Shown here piece by piece: positions 10,255 to 21,090 of a stretch of 64,000 bases of DNA (position 1 is the stretch's first letter; each line of letters starts with the position of its first letter). This DNA is from Endomychus coccineus. Lineage: Eukaryota > Arthropoda > Insecta > Coleoptera > Endomychidae. Where the stretch lies: assembly GCA_958510875.1 (NCBI GenBank), contig OY294072.1:806001-870000 (forward strand), written 5' to 3'. A model generated the notes under the pieces. It was not told where the DNA came from, did no database searches, and was given only the letters and a program-made list of their open reading frames with translations. Both the position numbers and the translations under genes were made by a program.

Positions 10255-10980
10255 GCCGTATAATTTATTACAACAGTACAGTAGATAATTGAATATTATA
10301 TATTACGATTTATTAGTCAGATAATAAATATAATTGATATTTCGAGTGAGCAATATAACAATAATTAAGAAACGCTGAGACAACTCACAAATATGTGGGC
10401 GTTATCAATGAGATAAATATAGACTTCATATTTGAATCTTTTAACATCATTATTAATTGATCTCAATGCTAACGGAAGTTTGTTAAAGACTTTTGATCCG
10501 TTGAAGGAAATACTATTTTGACATTTTCTTTTGGCGAATTTATTAATTTTGATTTCTTGTAAGCTGCTCTTGTGTGATAGGCTTGATCTATGCACTTAGT
10601 TTCCACTTTTAGATGCATGTAGATTAGACATTGATATATGTAAAGTGTTCTAACTTTTAGCACATTCATTTGTTTGTATAAAATATCCGTAGAAAATCTT
10701 TTTGATTTGTTTAATATTATTTTTAAGACGTAATTTTGTACAACATTAAGAGGTTCCATTGCATTTTTATATAGACCCCCCACGCTTCGATGCCATATTT
10801 CAATAAAGATTCCACCAGAGCTTTGTATATATTTTTAAGCATAAATTAGTTTTCTTACTTTGCTTGCTAAATGTTCTACTTGAATATTCCACCTAAGATT
10901 TTTGTCAATGATTATACCAAGATATTTAATAATATAATAAGATTCTTGACCCAGTATGAATTATATAAAAAATTCTCGGG
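10255..10980 (-). pseudogene. LINE B fragment, unit 2
   Basis: Same as unit 1, including the four-base loss that splits the last open part into 10,469-10,783 and 10,365-10,595. Confidence 0.8.
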
Positions 10981-11015
10981 AATTAGGTCACATTAACACT
11001 CTGTTATAAATGTTC

Positions 11016-11057
11016 GTCTTTACGTAGGTTTCGGTCTCACGACCATCATCAGAAGAC
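11016..11057 (-). ncRNA. Hammerhead ribozyme, unit 2
   Basis: Identical 42-nt motif, 6405 bp from the unit 1 copy. Confidence 0.8.
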
Positions 11058-11095
11058 TTATTTTGTTAAAAAGGGGGTTAACTAAAACTAATTAG

Positions 11096-11628
11096 CACAT
11101 AAACAAAATCTATAATGGTTCTTCTTATAAAAATAACATAACAGGTAATACAGACAATTATATAACTTTACCATACATTCCGGAGACCTCAGAAAAAATT
11201 AAGAAATGTTTGAAAAAGTACGATATAAATGTTGCGCATAAACCTACTAACTGTGTTGGGAAATATTTCTCAAATCTAAAACCTGTAATACCTAAAGATA
11301 AACAAACCCACACAGTATATAAATTTAATTGTTTAGATTGTGATGGAACTTATACTGGAATCTCTAAACAATATTTACAAAAAGAATGTACGGCCATAAG
11401 TATAGCACAAGAAATAATAACTTAGAAAATTCCACCGCCCTTGCTAAGCACTGTTTTGATTATAACCATCAATTTGATTACAAAAATGTTAATATTTTAA
11501 CTAAAGAAATCAATTTTTATAAAAGATCTATCCTGGAGATGATTCACATAAAAAGGGATTCAAATTCTGTAAATCATAGGAATGATATTCAGAGATTGAG
11601 TCAGATTTATACTAACTTGATTAATTAA
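11096..11628 (+). pseudogene. Penelope-like endonuclease remnant, unit 2
   Basis: Same two-frame structure (11,210-11,425 and 11,386-11,628). Confidence 0.8.
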
Positions 11629-12690
11629 AACTCTTGCAAATTCCTACATACGTCTTTATAATGTTAAAAGTATATTTTAGGAAGAACGCTTAAAGTAAAC
11701 TAAATTCCAATGCAGGTCTAAAACCTTTTCAAGTACGTCATAAATCTACATCTGGGTCGAGTTATTACAAACAAATAGCTTCGAATTTCAGTTGCTTTAA
11801 GACCATAGCAATATGCGTTTGTACATTATGAGAATATTACTTAACAGTGGTTTCTTGTTAAGGGGGTGGGGTCATCTCCTTCGATTACTTGAATAGTAAT
11901 GTTGTTACTCCATAAAAGAAAGAGTTATAGTAGGATTAAAATTCAATAACGAAATACTCCCATTTACTCAGTTGTTCCTTGCATTTTATCTATGTAACCT
12001 ACAACTGTCAAGTTGACGTTTGTCCAAGTGACAACCTAAAGGTGCCCATACACCTCACATAAAGGTTACCACGCACTATCCGACTAAACCCTCGAAAAGG
12101 CGTTGCACATGAAAACAACTGTACGTCAGCGGGCCTTGCTCAGCGGGGCGTAGCCCGTAAAATCAACTAGTCAACTATAATACTGGCCGGTTTAAGTTGG
12201 TACGCGAGTTACTAGAAAAGTAACTAGGAATATGCGATTTTCGACCTAATCGACGAACATTTTTGAACACGACAAGCTAAACGAAGCGAGCGCAGCGAGC
12301 TCGAAAAATGATTGAAACGTTAACTTTGAACCTTTTAAAAGGTGGTGATAGCCCCAAACCGGGTCGAAAACTGTTTTGAAATAGGTAATTTTCCGTAAAT
12401 CGAATGACGTTCACGTTAGAAGCCCGTAGCTCGCGAGTTGGAAAAGTGCAAATCTTCGGAACATAGAACGTCTTTACGAGGACTTTTTGCGGGCCGTTTC
12501 CGCTCCATGTCGTTAGATTATGAACGGGGCCAACTAAATAGCATAGTCTCGGGCCCCAAAATGTCTTTTAAATAGGAAAATTTAATTAAAATAGAAACAG
12601 GTACTCTCAGGTCTCACCTATGCACGTCTAACGTGCCACGTACCAAAGGGAATTTTCTAGCTACCAAAATATACCCGAAGCGGATAAATG

Positions 12691-13086
12691 CTAGCGGCCC
12701 ATAGCAAAAAAGACTTTATTACAGCTGGCGCCGGCCGCACGGGCCACGAAACGGCCCCAAATTAACAAGATCAAGGTAAAATGTATAAACTCTAACTGAC
12801 GCGTAGCGAGCTCCTCGAGGCATATGTCAAAATCATTTCGTTCGTAGCTTATTACATAGGACGTTTGGCCTTCATGCAATTGTGTTTTCAGATAATTTAA
12901 TCCTTCTAAATTCGATAGGCCAAGTGAAAATCCCGGAGCCTCAAGCGCTAAAGACATCTGAGTGTTTAAACTTTCGTATAAAATTGCGAAATTTGGCATT
13001 CTTAGAAACGTCAAATTAATTAATCTGACACAAGAGTTGGGGATATTTTTATTCAAATCGATGTAATACCACTTTTTGTCGGCCAT
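12691..13086 (-). other. Minus-strand ORF, unit 3 (long form)
   Basis: ATG at 13,086 (MADKKWYYID), 131 residues, ending GASCNKVFFAMGR. No domain, signal peptide or membrane segment is recognised. The ORF spans the junction between units 2 and 3. All complete copies keep the same ATG and no frame-breaking indel, which looks gene-like. However, a by-eye codon comparison with the unit 4 copy shows far more amino-acid-changing than silent differences (roughly 33 to 8), which is about the neutral expectation and does not suggest a constrained protein. It could be a decayed gene exon or a chance open frame on the strand opposite the CpG-richer module. Confidence 0.35.
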
Positions 13087-13644
13087 ATTGTAATAATAAT
13101 AATAAAATATTCTCAAATCGAAAACTAGAGCCTGTACCTTCAATTAAAATTCACCATTCGAAAGATCGTCATCGATAATGCAAAAAAATTATTATAGTTT
13201 AGCATTTAACCCAAAAATGCCTCTAAATAGGTCAAATAAATTGATAAAGATTCGACGTCGTTTGAAGGTAACCTATGTAAGAATTACCTGATAATTTACG
13301 AAAGCGACTGATTTCGGAGGTGTATGTATAATAAAACGATGTAGAAATAATGTCAAGAGATCTTAAATAGCTATATACTGCTCAGAAGTTTCCAAAATGG
13401 TCCATGGACGAAGGTATACTTCCGAGGGAAATATGTACATTTCCACATCTATAGTTTATGTGGGGCTACTGAAACTATTTCTATCGTCGCAAAATGTTCT
13501 AGCGAACCTCTATGGTCTCACAGATAACTTCCTCTCATGTATTTAACCTCTGGCAAGCGTAAGTTGTGAACATCATGTTTCCATTCAAAAGTACTTGAAT
13601 ATGATACAACAAAGGGGCCCCATCTATTAAAAAACGTTCTAGAG

Positions 13645-14438
13645 GTATGTCTGAACAATATGTAACAATAAGATTCAACATACTTTATTTCAGATTTGAA
13701 TATATGAATTATATCAAGGTTTGGAACCAACAGATATATTCTTGCAGAAATATCGTGACAACACGATATAGAAAGGTATGTACATCATATTCGAGCAGAG
13801 TTCAATACATTTTCAATGAATATATCAAGATATCTGTCATATTCTACAGTAAAAGTAGCAATTTTCAAGTAACGTAGCAGCACGAACATTGGGTTCACTC
13901 AGAATTAGTTCAAATTGATGGTACAGGACTTTCAATGTACTCGAATAATGTTACTGTATATACAATAAAGATATTTCTATAGACATTTGTATCGTGTATT
14001 ATGTTTTTAGGAATACAAATAGTGATTTCACATGTTCAACGTAGACACAAGGTTATGTCTTACATTTTACCAAGTATGCGATGCTAAATATGGGTAAATG
14101 ATATTGAATAAAGCAAGAAAAAGATGTATTCAAGAGTAATTCATATGTTGTTGGAATGGAAAGCATTCTTAATGTTCAATTTACATGATGTATCATTTTA
14201 TACATATGTCAGTTGGTGGAAAAATTTCACCAAAACAGATGTTACATGCATGAAAATGATTATAAAAGTGTTAAACAATTAATTTGCTACCACAAGGTAT
14301 ACTTTCAACAAAGTATACATCACTTTATGGATGTTATACAATATTAAGACATATGACGGAGATACATTCAAAGGATAGATGGTACAGTTTCAATACTTTA
14401 AATTGAGCTTTGCAAATGTATATATGAAAAGAATAAAG
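13645..14438 (+). other. Conserved splice-site block, unit 3
   Basis: Diverged copy with intron 1 at 13,645-13,693 (again 49 nt, acceptor TATTTCAG), exon B at 13,694-13,775 (82 nt), intron 2 at 13,776-14,010 (acceptor GTTTTTAG), and third donor AAAG|GTAGGA at 14,439. Splice signals are kept while exon sequence and length are not. Confidence 0.5.
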
Positions 14439-14924
14439 GTAGGAGGAAAACTTAATAATGAAATGCACCCTTTTTCTTCATTATTCCTGGCATAAGTATC
14501 AGATTCAAAATAGCTTCTTCTCATTCCTCAGAGACTGTAATTTGGACTGAAAATAAAATAAAAGGCTGCTTGAGCTATCTACAAATAGAAGTCAATTGTA
14601 GGTAGCATGTTAAGAAAATACTAGCACAATATTCATAAGAAATTTTATGGTACGATTAATGGTTTTTTTATAAAGTAACTTCACAGATACTGCAAATAGC
14701 ATTAAAAATAATTGAAAAAGCAGCTTGAGAGATTAACATACAAAATTGTATTGCATTTAGCATGGCAATGCTGAAAATTAATTAGCTTGATATTCATAAG
14801 GTAGGTATTACAATTTTTTTTCTTACAAGGAGAGGTAATTGTGTGTACCTATTTGTTAGAATGTTGAGAATTAGGGGGTACAATTACAAAGCAGCATAGG
14901 ACATTGTCTGAGAAAAGAGGGAAA

Positions 14925-15560
14925 GCAATACAAGCAAATCTTGTATTGATCATATTTATATGAAAAATTAACTTCATACAGAATTTACTGCTGCTATCAT
15001 AAAGACAACCATGACAGATCACTATTCCACTTTTCTAGCATTAAATATAAATCATATTAAAAGTGTAAAAAATGACTTATTACTGACAAAAATAGACGAG
15101 GATAAATTAAGGAAATCATCGGAGGATGAAAATTGGGACACAGTTTATAAGGCTCTTAATATTGAAATCATTTATAATAAAAACATAACAAGAAAAGAGT
15201 GGATCACAGCAGGCATTTTGAAGTCTATAAAAACTAGAAATTGGCTTTACCAGCAATATCTAAAATATCCAAATAATGAGACTATTAATAATTGTTATAA
15301 AATATACAGGAATAAACTCAATGGCCTCATTCATAAAACTAACTTCATTTCAAATACAAAATTATGGATAACGTAGGGTCTAATAAAGTATTATGGGAAA
15401 CAATTAATAAAGTTGAGAACAAAAAGATCAAAAATAAATCGGAAATCAAGGAATTGAAGCTTGAAAGTGATGAGATTGTAAAAACTCCTATTGATATTTC
15501 AAATGCTTTCAATAAACACTTTGCTAACATAGGTAAAACTTATGCAAAAAAAATACGAAG
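14925..15560 (+). pseudogene. LINE fragment in unit 3: endonuclease end and linker
   Basis: The frame beginning at about 14,925 reads SNTSKSCIDHIF (AP endonuclease C-terminal motif), has an in-frame TAA at about 14,972, then TTMTDHYSTFLALNINHIK, where TDHY is the last catalytic Asp-His motif of LINE endonucleases. The linker to the reverse transcriptase follows (KEWITAGILKSIKTRNWLY). A one-base frameshift near 15,360 leads to GSNKVLWETINK and DISNAFNKHFANIG. The piece stops before the reverse transcriptase core. At about 15,560 it abuts 'agaatgtacttcc', which continues as ordinary unit sequence. Jockey/CR1-like; truncated at both ends. Confidence 0.8.
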
Positions 15561-16663
15561 GCAGAATGTACTTCCGTCAATGAATTAATTGAATTTGTAT
15601 TTTACAATATCAATGATTCAAAGACATTTTAATTTTGAAAAAGTGGAGTTGCAATATTTTAATTTGTTGTATAGTATTTGAGGAGCCATGTAGTTGTAGA
15701 GCGACTATATTTTATGAGCATTTTCTTTTGCAATAGTTGAAGTTTCAATGATTGAATTATATAACCTAGAATTGGCCAAGTGACGTACGTCACAAATTCA
15801 AGAAAGTACTCTTGAACTATACCTTCGACTAAGATTTGACTCCATTCCAATTTTATACTCTTCTATGAATATCTACCACTCTCAATCTATCTAACCAATA
15901 AATGTCAAAGTGACATACGATCCAAACCATAGAATAACTTGTGACACGTGCTAATAGTAAAAGTTTCTATAAACGCGTACCCATCTCTATATAACCTACA
16001 ACTGCCAGAGCGACGTCTGTCACAGTGACAACCTAAAGGTGCCCATACGCCTCACATGAAGGTTACCACGCACCATCCGACTAAACCCTCACAAAGGCGT
16101 TGCGTATAAAAAACTGCATCTTAGCGGGGCGTAGCCCGTAAAATCAACTAGTCGGTATTAGAATAAGCGGCTTATTAGGTTGGTGTCAAAGTTACTAAAA
16201 ATCAAACTAGGAATATGCGATTTTCACCGTCAACTTTGGACTCGACAAGCTAAATGAGGCGAGCAGAGCGAGCCTGAAATATGATCGAAATGTAAACTTT
16301 GAACCTTTTAAAAGGTCGTGATAGCCCCGAACCGGGTCGAAAACTCTTTTGAAATAGTTAATTTTCCGTAAATCGAATGACGTTCACGTGAGGAGCGCGT
16401 AGCTGGCGAGTTGGAAAAGTGCAAATCTTCGGAACATAGAACGTCTTTACGGGGGCGTTTCGCGGGCCGTTTCCGCTCCATGTCGTTAGATTATGAACGG
16501 GGCCAACTAAATAGCATAGTCTCGAGCCCCAAAATGTCGATTGAATAGGAAAATTCAATTCAAATAGAAACATGTACTATCAAGTCTCAGCTATGCACGT
16601 CTTACGTGCGAAGCATCAAAGGGAATTTTCTAGCTACTAAAATATACGCGAAGCGGGTAAAAG

Positions 16664-17059
16664 CTAGCGGCCCATAGCAAAAAAGACTTTATTACAACTG
16701 GCGCCGCACGCACGGGACAAGAAACGGCCCCGAATTAACAAGACCGAGGTAAAATGTATAAACTCTAACTGAAACGTAGCGAGCTCCTCGAGGCATTTGT
16801 CAAAATGTTTCCGTTCGTAACAAATTACACAGGACATCTGGCCTCCATGCAATTGTGTTTTTATACAATTCGAACCTTCTAATTTCGATAGGCCAAGTGA
16901 AAATCCCGGAGCCTCACGCGCTAAAGACTTGTGTGTGTTTCCACGTTCGTATAAAATTGCGAAATTTCGTACTTTCAGAAACTTCAAATTAATTAATTTG
17001 ACGCAAAATTTGGGGATATTTTTATTCAAATCCATTCGGTACCAATTTTTGTCGGCCAT
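16664..17059 (-). other. Minus-strand ORF, unit 4 (long form)
   Basis: 131 residues from ATG at 17,059 (MADKNWYRMD). It is the most diverged copy yet still open to the shared end FFAMGR. Confidence 0.35.
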
Positions 17060-18470
17060 ATTTAAAATTATCTTGGTGGAATTTTTTTATCGAAAAGTAA
17101 AGCCTCTACGTTCAATTAAAATTCACCATCGGAAAGATCGTCATCGATTTACTCCGGGTGAACTTTGGTGGTTGTTTTTGGCACCCCTAAAAATGCCGCT
17201 AAGTACCTTAAAATAAATCGTAAAGATTCGACGTCGTTTGACGACAATCTAGATGATAATTTACGAAAATGATCAATTTCGGGGGTGTTTGTATGATGAA
17301 ATGAAGTATAAGCAATAATAAAAGCTGTATACGGCGTATAAGTGTCCAAAATGGTCCATGGACGAAGATATCCTTCCTAGGGCTACAAGTACATTTCTAC
17401 ATCTATAGACTATTGGGGCCCACTGAAATCAGATCTACGGACGTGAATTCCATTAAAATGAGCCCGAACAGACCTCTATGGTCTCACACTTCGATGTCTC
17501 AACATATTAACCAACTGTCAGATGTATATCGTAAACATCATGTTTCCGTTCAAAAGTACTTGAATATGATATAAATCGGGGTCCTCATCTATCAAAAAAC
17601 TCTCTAAAGGTAAGTCTAAGCAATGTTTAACAATAGCGCTAACATATTTGATTTTAGATATGAAGACATGAATAATAAATACATCAACGTTTAACCTACA
17701 CACATATTCTTGAACAAATTAAAGGATTGAAAGAAACACAAAAACGATTTGGAAATGTATGTACATCGTTTACGTGGAGAGTACAATAGATATTAAAGGA
17801 AGATATCGAGATATCTGTCATATTCTACAGTAGAGTTATGTAGCAGTACGTACAATGGATTCACTCATAATCACATCGGATTCATAGTATAAGCCTTTTA
17901 AAGTAGTAGTAGTATAATGTTATTGGTATTTACAATAAAGATATCTTTCTTTATATACATGTGCATGGTTTATTGTGTTTCAGAAATATAAAATGTCATT
18001 TGACATTTTCAATGTAGGTAGCCGAAAGCATATTTATATAGTAGCACATAAACTATGAAGAAGATGTATACAAGAGTATTTCATCAATCAAGACTAATTA
18101 TATGGATGTTAATATGTATCGAAATGATTATGAAAGTGGTCAAAAATGAATTTGATATCACAAAGTATATCATTTCAAGGATGTTATATAACGTTAGCAC
18201 AAATAACGAAATGGCATTCAAAGTATATAGATTGTACAGTTATAATATTAACAATTGGGCTTTGCAGAATATATATATAACAAGAATCAAGGTAGGATTA
18301 AACTTTAATAATGAAATACATCCATTTACTCAGTTGTTCCTTGCATTATATCTATGTAACCTACAACTGTCAAGTTGACGTTTGTCCAAGTGACAACCAA
18401 AAGTATATCTATATAACCTACAACTGTCAAGTTAACGTACGTCAGAGTGACAACCTAAAGGTGCCTTTGA
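16784..18470. repeat. Tandem composite unit 4, first partial copy
   Basis: A diverged unit holding the minus-strand ORF (ATG at 17,059) and the splice-site block (17,610-18,291), then a short piece of the CpG-richer module. At 18,470 the sequence after 'cctaaaggtgcc' jumps straight to 'tttgacgtgg', skipping about 1.2 kb of the normal unit, and a second partial copy begins. Around 18,350-18,460 the TGTCAAGTTGACG-type segment is itself duplicated. Confidence 0.85.
17610..18291 (+). other. Conserved splice-site block, unit 4 first copy
   Basis: Donor AAAG|GTAAGT at 17,610, acceptor ATTTTAG ending 17,657, exon B 99 nt, donor GTATGT at 17,757, acceptor GTTTCAG ending 17,983, third donor CAAG|GTAGGA at 18,292. 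The first donor is GTAAGT where unit 1 has GTATGT; both fit the donor consensus. Confidence 0.5.
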
Positions 18471-19640
18471 CGTGGTTTGAAGGTAACCTATGTAAGAATT
18501 TACTGATAATTTACTACAGCGATTGATTTCGGAGGTGTATTTATAATGAAATGAAATAGAAACAATGCGAAAAGCGTTATAAAAACTATATACGTTCTAT
18601 CAGTGTCCAAAATGATCCATGGACGAAGATATCCTTCCTAGGGGTACAAGTACATTCCTACATCTATAGAGTATTGGGAGCCACTAGAATCATATCTACG
18701 GACGTGAATTCCATTAAAATGAGCCCGAGCACACCTATATGGTCTCACACATTGTCATTTAAACATATTAACCATCTGCCAGATGTATATTGTAAACATG
18801 ATGTTTCCGTCTAAAAGTACTTGAATATGATATAAATCGGGGTCCTCATCTATCTAAAAGTAAGTCTGAGCAATTGTCTAACAATAGCGCTAAAATATTT
18901 GAATTTAGATATGAAGATACGACTCATTTATCAACGTTTAACCTACACACATATTCTTAAACGAATTAAAGTATATAAGGATTGAAAGAAACACAAAAAC
19001 GATTTGGAAATGTATGTACATCATGTACGGGAATAGTACTATAGATATTAAAGGAATATATCAAGATATCTGTCATATTCTACAGTAGAGTTATGTAGCA
19101 GTACATACATTGGATTCACTCAGAATCATTTCAGATTCATAGTATAAGACATTTAATAAAGTAGTAGTAGTATAATGTTATTGTAGTTATTACAATAAAG
19201 ATATATCTTCATATACATGTGCATGGTGTATTGCGTTTTTTGAATAATTGTCATTTGACATTTTCAATGTAGGTAGCCGAAAGCATCACACAATAATGAT
19301 TATGGGTGTATTGTAACACATAAAGTATGAAGAAGATGTATTATACAAGAGTATTTCATCGATCAAGACTAATTACATGGATGTTAATATGTATGGATAT
19401 CACAAAGTATATCATTTCAAGGATGTTATATAACGTTAGCACAAATAACGAAATGGCATTTAAAGTATATAGATGGTACAGTTATAATACTACCAATTGG
19501 ACTTCGCAGATACATATACAACAAGAATCAAGGTGAGAGTAAAGTTTAATAATGAAATACTTGCATTTGCTCAGTTGTTCCTTGCATTATATCCGATTGG
19601 ACGCTGATAACCTAGCTTATAGGTATGTGTGAGGAATTTT
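18471..19640. repeat. Tandem composite unit 4, second partial copy
   Basis: A second diverged copy of the stretch holding the splice-site block, starting right after a deletion junction and so lacking the minus-strand ORF. Similarity to the other units fades at about 19,640. From there to about 33,650 the sequence is unrelated to the array. Confidence 0.8.
18860..19532 (+). other. Splice-site block, unit 4 second copy (one acceptor lost)
   Basis: Donor GTAAGT at 18,860, acceptor TTTAG ending 18,908 (49-nt intron), donor GTATGT at 19,012, third donor CAAG|GTGAGA at 19,533. The intron-2 acceptor seen in the other copies is lost: the site reads GTTTTTTGAATAA near 19,245. Confidence 0.45.
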
Positions 19641-20086
19641 CTTTAATGTGACAGATAACCAATGGTTCTGGTACCGATAGGTTTGGGGAAATGTTATCGA
19701 ATTGCATACAAAGATAGTATATATTTAAGGCTACTCACATTTCCTCAACGATTAATAATTTTTTTATAACATACCTTTCCATGAAACTGTGATTATCATT
19801 TAAAATAGTGTATGAATCTGTTTGAGTTATTTTCAATCAAAAGTGAATTAACTTACAAAGTTGAATTCATTCCTATAGGTATGTGACTATTTTTTCCAAA
19901 TGATGAAAATTCAACAATGATATTTACTATACCTATTTCTGATATTATTATGTAACTTGAATTAAAACTCAATAAAACTAAAATGAAGGTTTTTCAAATA
20001 TGATAAGTACATATCTGAACTTTCTATTAACATTCAATTTATCAACTACATCTACTAATGAAAATCATAAATAACTTCACAACTAA

Positions 20087-20092
20087 TTTATT
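20087..20092 (-). terminator. Poly(A) signal of the small minus-strand gene
   Basis: AATAAA on the minus strand, about 50 nt past the predicted stop codon at 20,143. Confidence 0.55.
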
Positions 20093-20142
20093 AAACATAA
20101 AACAAAAACAAACATTAAATAAAAACAAAAACAAAACAAAAA

Positions 20143-21049
20143 TCACCCCTCCTCCTCCAACAATCTTTCCTCATCAATTCCTGTAAAAAAATATATATAA
20201 ACAATTTATAGAATAAATTTGAAAGATATAAAAACATAAATTGGTTTACCCAAGTGTGAGTTCATGTTATACATTTTTAAAAGAAGTTTATGAAATCTCA
20301 CAATCCAAATTTTAGATCTTTGCTATATGTTTAAACCTCATTTTCAAGTATTATAAGAAAGGCTGAAAGAAAAGTATATTGTTACAAGTATATATTATCA
20401 AAAAAAATTTATAATATACTTTTTTTTCAGCATTTCTTATGATACTTGATGAAAATGAGGTGTAAGTGATTGACCTCGAAACATGTAGTAAAGATCTAAA
20501 ATTTGGATTGTGAGATTTCATAAACTTCTTTTCTTTCTTTGTACAAAGATATAAAAACATATAAACGTACTTATCAATAGTGAAAAAACCTACCCTCCAT
20601 CGGCGGTGCCGGAAGTTTCATTTCCGGAGCCGGAACTACTACTTCCGGCGCCGGAAGTGTTACTTCCGGGCCCTTTCCTCCATCCCATCGCCTACCCTGC
20701 CCCCTCCTGCTCTTTCCACCTCTTCCTTTTCCTTTTCCTCTTCGTCCTTGCCCTCTCTTACTAACTTCTATATATTTGTCCTACAACAACAAAAATTATC
20801 TATTAAACGGTTTCATTTATATCCAAATACATTATGTATTTAATTGATAGTCAAAATTAAATTTGTACAACCGAAAAGTTGCAACGAAATATAATATAGG
20901 TATTTATGTATTTCATGAATCAAAATTTTACTTTCAAACAAAGTGTTGCCTTCAATATTAAAATAAACATGAAATATACTCACATAATAATTTTGGATAT
21001 TCACTGTTCCACCGCTGATGTGGATCGTGGCCTTTCCAGCCCGATCCAT
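20143..21049 (-). CDS. Predicted small three-exon gene, basic and Pro-Ala-Pro-rich protein
   Basis: On the minus strand, exon 1 starts with ATG at 21,049 in a favourable context (GAAATGG) and ends at 20,984 before GTGAGT. Exon 2 is 20,780-20,594, with acceptor TTGTTGTTGTAG and donor G|GTAGGT. Exon 3 is 20,180-20,143, with acceptor TTTTTTACAG and stop TGA. Phases 0 and 1 agree across both introns, giving 96 residues. The order is a short segment with HISGGTVNIQNYY, a Gly/Arg/Lys-rich stretch (about residues 28-55, e.g. RRGKGKGRGGKSRRGQGRR), three repeats of the pattern V/L-P-A-P (LPAPEVVVPAPEMKLPAPP), and an acidic end (IDEERLLEEEG). The family is unknown; the basic part suggests nucleic-acid binding, which is inference. 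It is transcribed away from the Helitron gene. Exon structure is predicted by eye and unproven. Confidence 0.5.
20279..20532. repeat. Foldback inverted repeat inside an intron
   Basis: Left arm 20,279-20,392 and right arm about 20,410-20,532 are near-perfect inverted copies (e.g. 'cacaatccaaattttagatct' against its complement) with a loop of about 20 bases. It lies wholly within the second intron of the small minus-strand gene (20,181-20,593). It is probably a MITE or foldback insertion; no target-site duplication was confirmed. Confidence 0.8.
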
Positions 21050-21090
21050 TTCAAAATAATGAAATGGCGTCAAATAACAAAAACAAAACT

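Larger units (their letters stand above)
6406..12810. repeat. Tandem composite unit 2 (full type)
   Basis: Exactly 6405 bp, the same length as unit 1, with every module at offset +6405. The near identity stops at about 12,205. From there the sequence switches to the diverged type that continues into unit 3, so the 3' end of this unit is a recombination junction, not a simple copy. Confidence 0.95.
12811..16783. repeat. Tandem composite unit 3 (diverged, short)
   Basis: A 3973-bp unit with the minus-strand ORF and the splice-site block in the usual order, but with many substitutions. It lacks LINE A, LINE B, the hammerhead and the Penelope-like remnant. In their place it carries a different LINE piece (14,925-15,560). 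From about 15,590 it matches a segment seen again at 51,900-52,330, and then the CpG-richer segment (15,985-16,663). Confidence 0.9.
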
